Shown here: positions 26,643-36,222 of the stretch, in pieces | Layout of the letters: each line of letters begins with the position of its first letter | Numbering within the stretch: the stretch's first letter is position 1 | Source of the DNA: Pedobacter polaris | Lineage (GTDB): Bacteria > Bacteroidota > Bacteroidia > Sphingobacteriales > Sphingobacteriaceae | Length of the DNA: 64,000 nt | Reading direction: 5' to 3' | Assembly (NCBI RefSeq): GCF_005116505.1 | Contig: NZ_SWBR01000004.1 | Location: forward strand, 124,001-188,000 | The notes under the pieces: generated by a model | What the model saw: the letters and a program-made list of their open reading frames with translations, nothing else | Told to the model about the DNA's origin: nothing | The model's database searches: none | Made by a program: the position numbers and the translations under genes

Positions 26643-29600
26643 TTAGTTTCTAATTAATGTGATAAAACCTTTAAATTGAGAAATATTAGTCCCAAAATCT
26701 AAGATGTAATAATAAGTGTCTGAAACAAGTGGACTTCCATTTAAAGTGCCATCCCATTCATTTGCATAGCCTTTTTTGGTGTAAACCGTTCTTCCAGATC
26801 TATCAAAAATCTTAAGTGTATTATTAGGATAATAATCGATGTTTTCAATTACAAATTTGTCATTCTTACCATCACCATTAGGTGTTAAAATGTTCAATGG
26901 TTTTATTTTATAATCGTCTTCTACCTGTATAGTAATAGATTGACTGTTAGTACAACCAGAGGCATTGGTAACAGTTACAACATAGTTTGTAGTTTGTTTT
27001 GGTCTAACAGTAAGCGTTGCTGTACCTTGGCCTGCAACCACATCTGTACTAGGAGACCAATTATAGGCTACGCCACCAGACGCAGAGAGTATTACATTTG
27101 TTCCTTTCGAAATTAAGGCAATGCTGTTGCTTATAAGGGTGATTGTTGGTAAAGCATTTATGGTTACTGTTGCTGATCCTGCTATCGTTTGGCTTGTGTT
27201 TGCATCTGAAATACTTACCAAATTATAAACAAATGAGCCTATAACATTTGTTGGTGCTGCAACGCTTACAGGAGTATTTAATGCATTAACAACAACTGTT
27301 TTATTTGCACCCCCATTAATGTTGTATGTAAAAGTGAAAGGTGCAGTACCAACTGTAGCTGTAAAAGTGATATTTGGTGTCACTGAGTTTATACAAACTG
27401 CAGTTGTTCCACCTATAATACCAACAGGTTTTGGTATAATTTTAAAAATAGCTGGTGTAAAATTAATTTGATAATTGCTATTGATAGCTAAAGTTCCTTG
27501 ACCAATGGTGTAATCGCCAGGAGTTTCTCCTGCAGTACGAGCAATATTTCCCGTAAATACATCACTACCCAATAAAGCTGGTGTAGATGTATAAGTTAAA
27601 ACCGGATCAACTGCTCCTTGAATTTTTGTTTTAGCAGCTGCACTAACTGCAATTTGCTTTGGTGCAATAGTTAAAACTTGTGTTTTTGGAGTTGCCGCAT
27701 TATAAAATGCATTACCATCTTGGTTAGCAGTAATAGTTACAGTTCCAGCTTTTAAAATATGAATATCATTATTACTGATTGTTGCAATATTAGTATCACT
27801 GCTAGTATAAGTTAAATTAATTTCAGTATTATCACTTGTTGCACCTATAGGAAAGTCAGGGTCTCCATAAGTAACTGTTTTAGTTGGTGCTAATGAAATT
27901 GTCTGATTTTTCTTCACATAAGTATCATCTCTGGTGTACCAAATAGGAGAAGTGATAATTCGGCTACCATCGCTTTCTACAAGATCAGCATAATAGTAAC
28001 CTGTTGCTAAATTAGCCAAGCCAGCATGAGTATAAGTTAATGTGCCTGTTGTACTGCTTGTAATTTCTACAGGATTAACACCACTTCCTGGAGTTCCATA
28101 CATCAATTTAATGCTAGTAACTGGGCTAGTAGTTTTTGATGTAATTGATATTTCTGGTCCAGCTGCATTGGTAAATATACTTCCAACTGGCTGTTTATTA
28201 ATAGTATAGATTATTTTAGCAGCAGAGTCTTGTGAGGCATAGAAACGCATCTTTTTAATCGCGTCTAATAAATCATTTTCCGTTAGGGCAGGGGCTAAAA
28301 CTACAAGTCTAGCTCTAGTGTGTCTGCCAAACGTGAAGTTGTGGTTGTCATGGTCAATTGAGGCACCCAGATGATATCCTTTTCCAAGCATTCTGTTATA
28401 ATAGCTTAAATAACTCATTGAGCTTGCTGGATCTGAATAAGTAACATTTGTAGAAAATGCAGGGCCGCTTTCTAATGCAGTACCAACTATAGCACTGTCA
28501 GCACCTAAATCATAAGTAGCAGAAATATTGTTATAATCTGTTGTGTTAGGGTGAGCTAAGGTTGCTATAGCATTTAATCCATGACGGTTAATGATCCTGA
28601 ATAAACCCGTTGTACCAGTATAAACACTCTTAGGTACATAGATTTGGTTTTCACCCGGTTCCCATCCAATTAATGAATCGATACCGTAAACAATAACATG
28701 ACCACCACCACTAATCACACCCCACTCCATACCGTGTAAAGCCACAAAACTAGAGGTTGTTGCATTTTTAGCTGCAATAATTCCAGGCTGCCAGTTTGCA
28801 AGAGACATGCCAGCTTGTGTGTGGTTATGTTCAGATAAACCTAAAAAATCCAGATTCATTGAGTTCTTAGCAAACGCATAATCATCTTCAGGTTTCTTAG
28901 TCAGGTCGTCTTTATTTCCATCAGAATAACTACTATGACTGTGTAGGTTTCCAAAGTAAAAATTAAGTTTATTAACGTCTAAAATTCCAGTTTTAAAATT
29001 TCCTGTTAGTGGATTTGTAGTAAGATAAAGTGGGCCACCGCTACAAGCACTGTTTAAGGAGTAAATAAAGAAGTAGTATGTTGTGTTTTGTGATAATCCA
29101 TTTCTTATAAATGTATTACCAGTACCTCTTTTTACCACTGTTCCACCACCAATTTGATCTCCAACATTATAAACTGTTTGGTTAAGTGGAGATGCACTTA
29201 ATGTATTTGTTGTACTCATTACCACAAGGTATTCATCAGCTGTACTAGCTGTAAAAGCTCCTTGAACAAAATTGTAATTTGAAGCCGTAACATTAAAGTT
29301 CGTTGGCTGAGCGGTTGGTGCAGCACAAGGTAATAATGCTTTAGTAGTTTGATTAGCAGTTAATACATTTGTTGTTAAATATTTTGGACCGCCAGTACAT
29401 GATAAATTATTTAATGGAAAAATGAAATAGTAGTATTTTGTTGAGCTAGTTAAATTGTTGTCTGTAAAAGTGTTATTTACAATTTTATTAGCTACAATAC
29501 CTCCGCCAAAAGAAGATCCAATTACATAAGATGTTCCATCAACAGGGGCTGAAGATAAGGTGCTATTTAAACTACGGATAATTAAATATTCGTTAGCATC

Positions 29601-31619
29601 TGTAGATTTAGTGAAAGTTCCAGTAATGCTTCCAGTGGTAACATTACTAAACACTAAACTAGTTGCTGAAACAGTTGGGCTAGCACACACTGGTAAATTT
29701 GGAGGGAAATGCACACCTAATTGATCAACATCATCACCATCAATAGCATTTTGAACAACAGCTAGCGTTACTCTTTCCCAATCATCCACAACAAAAGTAG
29801 GACTTGGTGCTGTTACACTAATGCTTCGTACATAAGAAACATCCTTTGCGTTTACGCCTGTTCCAAATGCATCTATAATGTTTCCGTTAGCATCTAATAA
29901 AGCAATCCCATCATTTCCATTAAAATTGATAACTGAGTTGCTGTTTTGCACCGCACTAGTCGCTGTTAAATAAGGTACTTCGTTTCCATTTCCACTATTT
30001 CCAAAAATTACAGTAGCTCTTGCAGGTATGGTAACTGTTAGGTTAAATGTTTGAGAAGGTGCTCCAGTTATATTTATATTCCCAGCATCGCCAGATATAT
30101 TATACAAAGCAAGTTTTAACTGTAAAGAAGCTGTATTTATTGGTGCATTACTTAAATTGGTAAGTTCAATCCATTTGTTAACCGAAGCACCTTCATAATA
30201 TTGACTAATAATAATAGGCGCACTAATTAAAGGTACGTTGGCTGTAGTAGCAGTTAATGTGGTAATAGTGGTTTGTAAGTTCGGAACATTATCTTCAGCT
30301 ACAATATAAATATTATAAGCTGTTGCACCTGTTAAACCAGTAATGTTTGCAGTTGCATCTGTATTGGCCGCATTAGTTAAAGCGCCAGATTTAAAAGCTG
30401 CAACCCCGTTTCCATCTTGCCCAGCTTTAACTTGTGCTGTAGTTGTTGGTGCGGTTGCGCCAGTTGCAGGAATAATTACATAATATGATTTCCCGGCCTC
30501 TGTTATATTGGTAACTAAATCTAATGAGTTAATAGCAACGTTATTTACTTTTGGGAAAGTTGCTGTATTTATTGGTGGAGTTACATCACCAGCAACACCT
30601 GTTCCGGTTAAAGCAACATTTACCGAAGTAGCTCCAGTACTTGCATTTAAAATATTAGTGCTTGATGCCCCCACTGCAGTAGGAGTATAACGCACATAAA
30701 CTGTTGGTGATGCACTGGCTTCGGCAACTGTGTAATTAATTGCACCACCAAAAGTTGAATTATCTTTTGATACCGCAAAAGGGGAAGCTACTGTAACATC
30801 AACACCTGCTGTTAAATTTGTACCTGTGATTGTATATGTCTGTGAAGTAGAGCTTACCCCAACAGTTTGATTGTTGAATGCCAATGATGTAGGGTTGGCA
30901 ACAAGTGTTGGAGTACTTGCACCACCTCCTTTAAAGGTAATACTAAAATTATCTATGGCATAAATTCCATCATTTCCAGTATCATCTTTATCAGTCCATC
31001 TGATATATATAGTACTGCCATTAGTTAATGAAATTGATGAAATGCTTCCAGATATTGTGGTTTGGTTAATAGCTAAATTGCCATCTACACCTGTACTCAC
31101 GATAGTTGAGGTCAGCTTTTCTACTAAATCCATAGCTGTTAATGGCGTCCATGTTGCAGTTGCATCCCCAATGCTTGTCGCATTTAAGCTGTATTCAAAT
31201 GGTAAGGTTTCTACTATCGCATTACTTCCACTTCTCCATTGCTCCATTACACCGCTTAAATCAATAGCCGTTACGGTAGAACCGGTATTGTTGGTGTAAG
31301 CGGCTCCGAATCTAGGGACTAATGATCCAGAAGCTAAACTGCCAATTGCTCGATCGGTAGCTGTGGGTGTACCTGTATTGTAGGCAGCGCCAGCATTTGC
31401 AGAAGTTACATAAACTACAAGTGGAATTGTTGCGCCCACTGTTGTTGCATTTGAACCAGCTGCCTTAACTGCAAACCAGCCAGAAACTGGTGTAGTTGCT
31501 GTAGGAGCCATTCCGTCAAAGTTTTCTGTTTTAGCAGTATTTAACGCCGTGATAGAAATCTGTGAATAAGATTGAAATGAAATGGCAAGAAGAAATAAGA
31601 GGAGTAAAAGTTTTCTCAT
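26643..31619 (-). CDS. giant secreted multidomain protein with PHP phosphoesterase domain and type B T9SS sorting domain
   Basis: A 1658-residue protein with a signal peptide (SFQSYSQ). In order: an N-terminal beta domain typical of secreted Bacteroidota phosphoesterases (ITALNTAKTENFDG, to about residue 230); an Ig-like domain (about 235-340); a lamin-tail-like domain (near 465-640); two similar tandem fibronectin-like modules (about 655-870); a PHP domain starting NLHSHSSYSDG (about residue 890) with LSEHNH, ATLAHPN and ASIDHDNHNF metal ligands; two MBG-type modules (from about 1245); Ig-like modules; and a C-terminal gliding-motility-type sorting domain (LNILTPNGDGKNDKFVIENI). It is predicted to act at the cell surface as a metal-dependent phosphoesterase. 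A TTG lies two codons before the ATG at 31619. Confidence 0.9.
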   Translation of the reverse strand: MRKLLLLLFLLAISFQSYSQISITALNTAKTENFDGMAPTATTPVSGWFAVKAAGSNATTVGATIPLVVYVTSANAGAAYNTGTPTATDRAIGSLASGSLVPRFGAAYTNNTGSTVTAIDLSGVMEQWRSGSNAIVETLPFEYSLNATSIGDATATWTPLTAMDLVEKLTSTIVSTGVDGNLAINQTTISGSISSISLTNGSTIYIRWTDKDDTGNDGIYAIDNFSITFKGGGASTPTLVANPTSLAFNNQTVGVSSTSQTYTITGTNLTAGVDVTVASPFAVSKDNSTFGGAINYTVAEASASPTVYVRYTPTAVGASSTNILNASTGATSVNVALTGTGVAGDVTPPINTATFPKVNNVAINSLDLVTNITEAGKSYYVIIPATGATAPTTTAQVKAGQDGNGVAAFKSGALTNAANTDATANITGLTGATAYNIYIVAEDNVPNLQTTITTLTATTANVPLISAPIIISQYYEGASVNKWIELTNLSNAPINTASLQLKLALYNISGDAGNINITGAPSQTFNLTVTIPARATVIFGNSGNGNEVPYLTATSAVQNSNSVINFNGNDGIALLDANGNIIDAFGTGVNAKDVSYVRSISVTAPSPTFVVDDWERVTLAVVQNAIDGDDVDQLGVHFPPNLPVCASPTVSATSLVFSNVTTGSITGTFTKSTDANEYLIIRSLNSTLSSAPVDGTSYVIGSSFGGGIVANKIVNNTFTDNNLTSSTKYYYFIFPLNNLSCTGGPKYLTTNVLTANQTTKALLPCAAPTAQPTNFNVTASNYNFVQGAFTASTADEYLVVMSTTNTLSASPLNQTVYNVGDQIGGGTVVKRGTGNTFIRNGLSQNTTYYFFIYSLNSACSGGPLYLTTNPLTGNFKTGILDVNKLNFYFGNLHSHSSYSDGNKDDLTKKPEDDYAFAKNSMNLDFLGLSEHNHTQAGMSLANWQPGIIAAKNATTSSFVALHGMEWGVISGGGHVIVYGIDSLIGWEPGENQIYVPKSVYTGTTGLFRIINRHGLNAIATLAHPNTTDYNNISATYDLGADSAIVGTALESGPAFSTNVTYSDPASSMSYLSYYNRMLGKGYHLGASIDHDNHNFTFGRHTRARLVVLAPALTENDLLDAIKKMRFYASQDSAAKIIYTINKQPVGSIFTNAAGPEISITSKTTSPVTSIKLMYGTPGSGVNPVEITSSTTGTLTYTHAGLANLATGYYYADLVESDGSRIITSPIWYTRDDTYVKKNQTISLAPTKTVTYGDPDFPIGATSDNTEINLTYTSSDTNIATISNNDIHILKAGTVTITANQDGNAFYNAATPKTQVLTIAPKQIAVSAAAKTKIQGAVDPVLTYTSTPALLGSDVFTGNIARTAGETPGDYTIGQGTLAINSNYQINFTPAIFKIIPKPVGIIGGTTAVCINSVTPNITFTATVGTAPFTFTYNINGGANKTVVVNALNTPVSVAAPTNVIGSFVYNLVSISDANTSQTIAGSATVTINALPTITLISNSIALISKGTNVILSASGGVAYNWSPSTDVVAGQGTATLTVRPKQTTNYVVTVTNASGCTNSQSITIQVEDDYKIKPLNILTPNGDGKNDKFVIENIDYYPNNTLKIFDRSGRTVYTKKGYANEWDGTLNGSPLVSDTYYYILDFGTNISQFKGFITLIRN

Positions 31620-31789
31620 ATACAATTTGTTTGAACAAACAAATGTATGCCTAAAACAGAACGTTAGTATTAACTTCTTGTTAAATAATTTCCATTGTGG
31701 AAAAATAAATTAACTAATATTACGTTGTAACCGATTCGAAATGAAGAGATAAATCAGCAATTATTGCAAAAGGAGATTTCTACAAGCTC

Positions 31790-32410
31790 TTATAAGAAGT
31801 CCTCAATAATGCCCTTTCCTTCACGAATAACCTCAAAATCTCCAGAAGTACAGTCTACAACTGTTGATGGTTCATTGTCTCCGTAACCGCCATCAATTAC
31901 AATATCAACTAACTCTTGGTATTTCTCTTCAATTAATTCCGGATCAGTAGAATATTCTATTAACTCATCATCATCTTTTATTGATGTCGATAAAATTGGA
32001 TTTCCTAATGCTTCAACAATTGATCTTGCTATATCATTATCTGGGACACGTATACCTACTGTTTTTTTGTTGGAGCTTAATAGTTTTGGAACGTTATTGT
32101 TGGCGTTAAAAATAAAGGTAAAAGGACCAGGTAATGCTTTTTTCAAAACTCTAAAAACAGTAGTGTCTATAGGTTTAATGAAATCAGAAATATGCCTTAA
32201 ATCTGAACAAATGAAAGAAAAATTTGCTTTTTCTGGTTTAATACCTCGAATACGACAAATTCTTTCAATCGCTTTTTGATTAGTAATGTCACAACCTAAG
32301 CCATAAACAGTGTCTGTTGGATAAATAATGATGCCACCTTTTTTTAAAACCTCCACAACTTGTTCAATGGCTTTGGAGTTTGGGTTTTCGGGATAAATCT
32401 TAATCAGCAT
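31790..32410 (-). CDS. Sua5/YciO/YrdC family L-threonylcarbamoyladenylate synthase
   Basis: A 206-residue protein that makes threonylcarbamoyl-AMP for the t6A37 modification of ANN-decoding tRNAs. The family core is clear: GGIIIYPTDTVYGLGCDITN, RICRIRGIKPEKANFSFIC, PGPFTFIFNANNNVP, VGIRVPDN and a C-terminal VDCTSGDFEVIREGKG. It lacks the extra C-terminal domain of long Sua5. The ATG at 32410 is chosen over an in-frame TTG 15 bases upstream. A TATTTTTG box ends 3 bases before that ATG, so the message may be leaderless. Confidence 0.9.
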   Translation of the reverse strand: MLIKIYPENPNSKAIEQVVEVLKKGGIIIYPTDTVYGLGCDITNQKAIERICRIRGIKPEKANFSFICSDLRHISDFIKPIDTTVFRVLKKALPGPFTFIFNANNNVPKLLSSNKKTVGIRVPDNDIARSIVEALGNPILSTSIKDDDELIEYSTDPELIEEKYQELVDIVIDGGYGDNEPSTVVDCTSGDFEVIREGKGIIEDFL

Positions 32411-32547
32411 ACTCAAAAATAACAAAATACAACTCTAGTTGTTTAATTTCATTAGATTATAATTACAATTAATAGCTGTCATTAATCGCATATAGATAGG
32501 CTTTTGCTTATTTTTGGGTTACTTAAATCCATTTTAAATAAATTGAT

Positions 32548-34185
32548 ATGAGAAAAGCATTCGTAGCTATAGCAGCATTTCTAGTTGCTTTAACAATTAT
32601 GTTGGGTTTATACCATCCATTTTTATGGTGGACATTTATATTTACTGGCCCGTTTGTAATATTGGGTATATATGATTTATACCAACCTAAACATAGTATA
32701 GTAAGAAATTACCCGGTTTTTGGGCGCTTACGTTACTTTATGGAAGAGCTTAGACCAAAAGTTTATCAATATTTTGTAGAGAGTGATACCAATGGTAAGC
32801 CCTTTAGCCGTCTAAATAGATCGTTAATTTACCAAAGAGCTAAAAAAGAAAATGATACTATTCCGTTTGGTACACAGCTAGATGTTTACGAAAATGGTTA
32901 CGAATGGTTAAGCCATAGCATTGCTGCAATTAGTCACCATGAATTAGATCCGAACCCTCGTGTAATGATAGGAGGGCCAGATTGTAAACAACCTTATTCT
33001 GCTAGTATATACAATATATCTGCAATGAGTTTTGGTTCATTAAGTCAGAATGCAATTTTAGCCTTAAACGGTGGGGCCAAAATGGGCGGCTTTGCACACA
33101 ATACTGGCGAGGGTGGTATTAGCGATTACCATAATGGACCTGGGGGCGATTTAATTTGGCAAATTGGAACTGGGTATTTCGGTTGTCGTAATCATGATGG
33201 TACCTTTAATTACGATGCTTTTGCAGAGCGTTCACAGACCGAAAATGTAAAAATGATTGAGATAAAATTATCTCAAGGTGCAAAACCTGGTCATGGCGGG
33301 ATGTTGCCAGCAAAAAAAGTAACTCCAGAAGTTGCTAGAATTCGTTTAGTAAAAGAAGGTTTTGATGTAAATTCTCCACCCGCACATTCTGCTTTTTCTA
33401 CACCATTAGAAATGATCAACTTTGTAAAGAGGTTAAGAGAACTATCCGGTGGTAAACCAGTAGGCTTTAAATTGTGCATAGGTAGAAGAAGTGAATTTTT
33501 TGCCATTTGTAAAGCAATGGTAGAAACTGGTATTTATGTAGATTTTATTACAGTGGATGGGGGTGAAGGTGGAACAGGGGCAGCACCACAAGAGTTTTCT
33601 AATGCAGTTGGTATGCCATTGAGAGAAGGTGTAGCATTTGTATATGATATCTTAAGCGGTTTTGGGTTAAAAAAACACATTAAAATTATTGCATCTGGTA
33701 AGGTGTCATCAGGATTTGATTTAGTGAAAAATATAGCGCTTGGTGCAGATTTATGTAATTCGGCAAGGGGAATGATGTTTGCATTGGGATGTATCCAAGC
33801 ATTAGAATGTAACAGCAATACCTGTCCAACAGGTGTAGCTACACAAGATGCAAGTTTAATGAAAGGTTTGGTGGTAGAAGATAAAACGGTGCGTGTGTTT
33901 AACTTCCATCGTTTAACCGTTCAAAGTGCGGTAGAGTTGTTGGGCGCTGCGGGTTTACGTCATACCTACCAATTAACTAGGGCCTACATCAACAGAAGAA
34001 TTGGGCAGAACGTGATGCAGTCTTACATGGAAACTTTCCCATACATTCCAGAAGGAAGTTTGGTTCAAACACCGTATCCCTCACAACACGAATTGGGAAT
34101 GGCATTAAGTACTTCGGCTAGTTTTGCGCCAACAGATTATAAAGTTTCTGCAGTTGATTATCAAGCTGCAAGTTCTAATAATTAG
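32548..34185 (+). CDS. membrane-anchored FMN-binding glutamate-synthase-like oxidoreductase
   Basis: A 545-residue protein with two N-terminal transmembrane segments (residues about 5-45) followed by the FMN-binding barrel of glutamate synthase large subunit. Conserved stretches include ISAMSFGSLSQNAILALNGGAKMGGFAHNTGEGGIS, IEIKLSQGAKPGHGGMLPA, DFITVDGGEGGTGAAP and the Cys-containing CIQALECNSNTCPTGVATQ, matching the region that holds the iron-sulfur cluster in GltB. There is no amidotransferase domain and no GltD partner, so it is the orphan type whose substrate is unknown. It stands alone; -7 and terminator signals are not evident. Confidence 0.88.
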   Translation: MRKAFVAIAAFLVALTIMLGLYHPFLWWTFIFTGPFVILGIYDLYQPKHSIVRNYPVFGRLRYFMEELRPKVYQYFVESDTNGKPFSRLNRSLIYQRAKKENDTIPFGTQLDVYENGYEWLSHSIAAISHHELDPNPRVMIGGPDCKQPYSASIYNISAMSFGSLSQNAILALNGGAKMGGFAHNTGEGGISDYHNGPGGDLIWQIGTGYFGCRNHDGTFNYDAFAERSQTENVKMIEIKLSQGAKPGHGGMLPAKKVTPEVARIRLVKEGFDVNSPPAHSAFSTPLEMINFVKRLRELSGGKPVGFKLCIGRRSEFFAICKAMVETGIYVDFITVDGGEGGTGAAPQEFSNAVGMPLREGVAFVYDILSGFGLKKHIKIIASGKVSSGFDLVKNIALGADLCNSARGMMFALGCIQALECNSNTCPTGVATQDASLMKGLVVEDKTVRVFNFHRLTVQSAVELLGAAGLRHTYQLTRAYINRRIGQNVMQSYMETFPYIPEGSLVQTPYPSQHELGMALSTSASFAPTDYKVSAVDYQAASSNN

Positions 34186-34640
34186 GTGTCAATATTTTGT
34201 CATCCTGAGCCTGTCGAAGGGCTTTAATTGTTATAGTCTTCGGCAAGCTCAGACTGACATATCTACCAATAAGAAGTCACTCATATGTTTATTGTTTGAA
34301 AAGCTAATAACTGCAATTATTAAAGTAAATCCCGCTATCCATTACAATCTTTTTAAATTGTCCTTCGACTACGCTCAGGATGACAATTTAAAAAGTATTT
34401 TCATTCCTATCGGGTTTAAAAAGTAGGGATTGTGCTACTATTTAGGTTTGCACCTAGCAGATGCCAAGAACTATCAACTTTGTTAATTAAACCTGATTGA
34501 AGCGATAGCTCTTGAGCTGAAAGCGAAAAGACTAAAGCTGAAAGCAGGGCTGAATTTGCGATAGAAAGCTGATTTTCATTTTCAAAAAGATCTTAACAAA
34601 AAATAATGTAGTTGCATCAGCTTATTGAATTAGAACAATA
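34186..34640. repeat. intergenic region with dispersed palindromic repeats
   Basis: No gene. It holds TGTCATCCTGAGCCTGTCGA at 34199 with an inverted partner ending at 34259 (CTTCGGCAAGCTCAGACTGA), and another unit, GTCCTTCGACTACGCTCAGG, at 34360. Then 34490-34570 has a purine-rich stretch with repeated AGCTGAAAGC units (34519, 34544). The first units are the family seen at 1811-2035 and 51477-51553. Confidence 0.7.
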
Positions 34641-34676
34641 AAAAAGTCGCTTAACATTTCTGCTAAGCGACTTTTT
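34641..34676. terminator. terminator of asnS
   Basis: AAAAAGTCGCTTA (34641-34653) and TAAGCGACTTTTT (34664-34676) form a 13-bp perfect stem, 53 bases past the asnS stop on the minus strand. Confidence 0.85.
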
Positions 34677-34728
34677 CTAAGCAACTGTATCTTCCCGACT
34701 TTCGGACTTCCTGTCTTTTCCGACTCTT

Positions 34729-36165
34729 TTAAAACTCAGCGCTTTTAGGGAACCTTGGGAAAGCGATTACATCTCTAATGTTGGTCATTCCGGTTACAAA
34801 TAAAACTAAACGCTCAAAGCCTAAACCGAAACCAGCATGTGGTGCAGAACCAAAACGACGAGTATCTAAATACCACCACATCTCTTCCTTTGGAATGTCC
34901 ATTTCTTCCATGCGTTGTGTTAGTTTATCTAAACGTTCTTCACGTTGTGAACCACCAATCATTTCACCAATGCCAGGAAATAATATGTCCATTGCAGCAA
35001 CCGTTTTATTGTCATCGTTCATGCGCATATAAAACGATTTGATGTCTTTAGGGTAATCCGTTAAAATAACAGGCTTTTTAAAGTGTTTTTCTACCAAATA
35101 ACGCTCGTGTTCAGACTGTAAATCAGCTCCCCATTCGTCAATTAAGTATTTAAACTGCTTTTTCTGATTAGGTTTAGAGTGTTTTAAAATCTGTATCGCT
35201 TCTGTATAGGTTAATCTTTCAAATTCATTGTCTAAACAGAAATTCAATTTATCAATCAAAGATAATTCACTTCTTTCTTGCTGCGGTTTAGATTTTTCTT
35301 CTTCCAACAAACGATCGTTTAGAAATGCAATTTCGTCTTTGCAATTGGTTAATGCATAACTTATTACATACTTCATCATATCTTCAGCCAATTCCATGTT
35401 GTTTTCTAAATCAGCAAAAGCAACTTCAGGTTCAATCATCCAGAACTCGGCTAAATGACGAGTGGTATTTGAATTTTCAGCTCTAAAGGTTGGTCCGAAG
35501 GTGTAAATCTGACCAAAAGCCATTGCAGCTAATTCACCTTCAAGCTGCCCAGAAACAGTCAAGTTGGTTGCTTTTCCGAAAAAATCTTCAGAAAAATCTA
35601 CCTTTCCATCATCAGTACGAGGTGTTTTATCAAAATCTAAAGTGGTTACTTTAAACATTTCACCAGCACCTTCTGCATCACTTGCCGTAATAACAGGTGT
35701 GTGCATATAAACAAAACCACGTTCATTATAAAATTGGTGGATAGCAAATGCTAGTGCATGACGAACTTTAAATACTGCATTAAATGTGTTGGTGCGAAAA
35801 CGCAGGTGTGCTTTTTCTCTTAAAAATTCTAAGCTATGTTTTTTAGGTTGCAATGGATATTCATCAGCATTACTATCTCCAAGAATCTCGATAGATTTTG
35901 CCTTAACATCAACTTTTTGACCTTTACCTAATGATTCTACCAAAGTACCTTCAACAGCAATCGCTGCTCCAGTAGTAATTCTTTTTAATAATTCTTCAGG
36001 TGTATTTGTGAAATCTACTACAATTTGAATATTGCCCATACAAGAGCCATCATTCAATGCTATAAATTGGTTATTGCGAAAGGTACGAACCCAACCCATT
36101 ACTTTAACTTCTGTATCAAATGCTGTAGAATCCAGCAGGTCTTTAATTTTTTCTCTCTTTATCAT
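34729..36165 (-). CDS. asnS: asparaginyl-tRNA synthetase
   Basis: A 478-residue class IIb synthetase that charges tRNA-Asn. The OB-fold anticodon-binding domain occupies residues 1-115 ([21 protein letters not shown]). The catalytic core contains motif 2 ([25 protein letters not shown]) and motif 3 ([29 protein letters not shown]). The AsnS-type [11 protein letters not shown] signature distinguishes it from AspS. A TATTTTTG box (36190-36197) predicts a leader of about 20 bases. No T-box or leader peptide is seen. Confidence 0.97.
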   Translation of the reverse strand: MIKREKIKDLLDSTAFDTEVKVMGWVRTFRNNQFIALNDGSCMGNIQIVVDFTNTPEELLKRITTGAAIAVEGTLVESLGKGQKVDVKAKSIEILGDSNADEYPLQPKKHSLEFLREKAHLRFRTNTFNAVFKVRHALAFAIHQFYNERGFVYMHTPVITASDAEGAGEMFKVTTLDFDKTPRTDDGKVDFSEDFFGKATNLTVSGQLEGELAAMAFGQIYTFGPTFRAENSNTTRHLAEFWMIEPEVAFADLENNMELAEDMMKYVISYALTNCKDEIAFLNDRLLEEEKSKPQQERSELSLIDKLNFCLDNEFERLTYTEAIQILKHSKPNQKKQFKYLIDEWGADLQSEHERYLVEKHFKKPVILTDYPKDIKSFYMRMNDDNKTVAAMDILFPGIGEMIGGSQREERLDKLTQRMEEMDIPKEEMWWYLDTRRFGSAPHAGFGLGFERLVLFVTGMTNIRDVIAFPRFPKSAEF

Positions 36166-36222
36166 TGCGCTATAGCTCTATAAGGGCGTCAAAAATAAGG
36201 ATTTAAACCTAAAATATCCTAT

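Noticed and set aside
30508..30690. 60-codon ORF opposite the PHP-domain protein gene
   Set aside because: Its hydrophobic look comes from antisense of a Thr/Ala/Val-rich gene; the sense frame has continuous domains.
34124..34426. 100-codon ORF downstream of the FMN oxidoreductase
   Set aside because: It covers repeat elements and the 3' end of the oxidoreductase in another frame; composition is low-complexity.
36166..36222. T-box or Asn leader peptide upstream of asnS
   Set aside because: The leader predicted from the -7 box is about 20 bases and holds no small ORF with Asn codons or T-box core motif.
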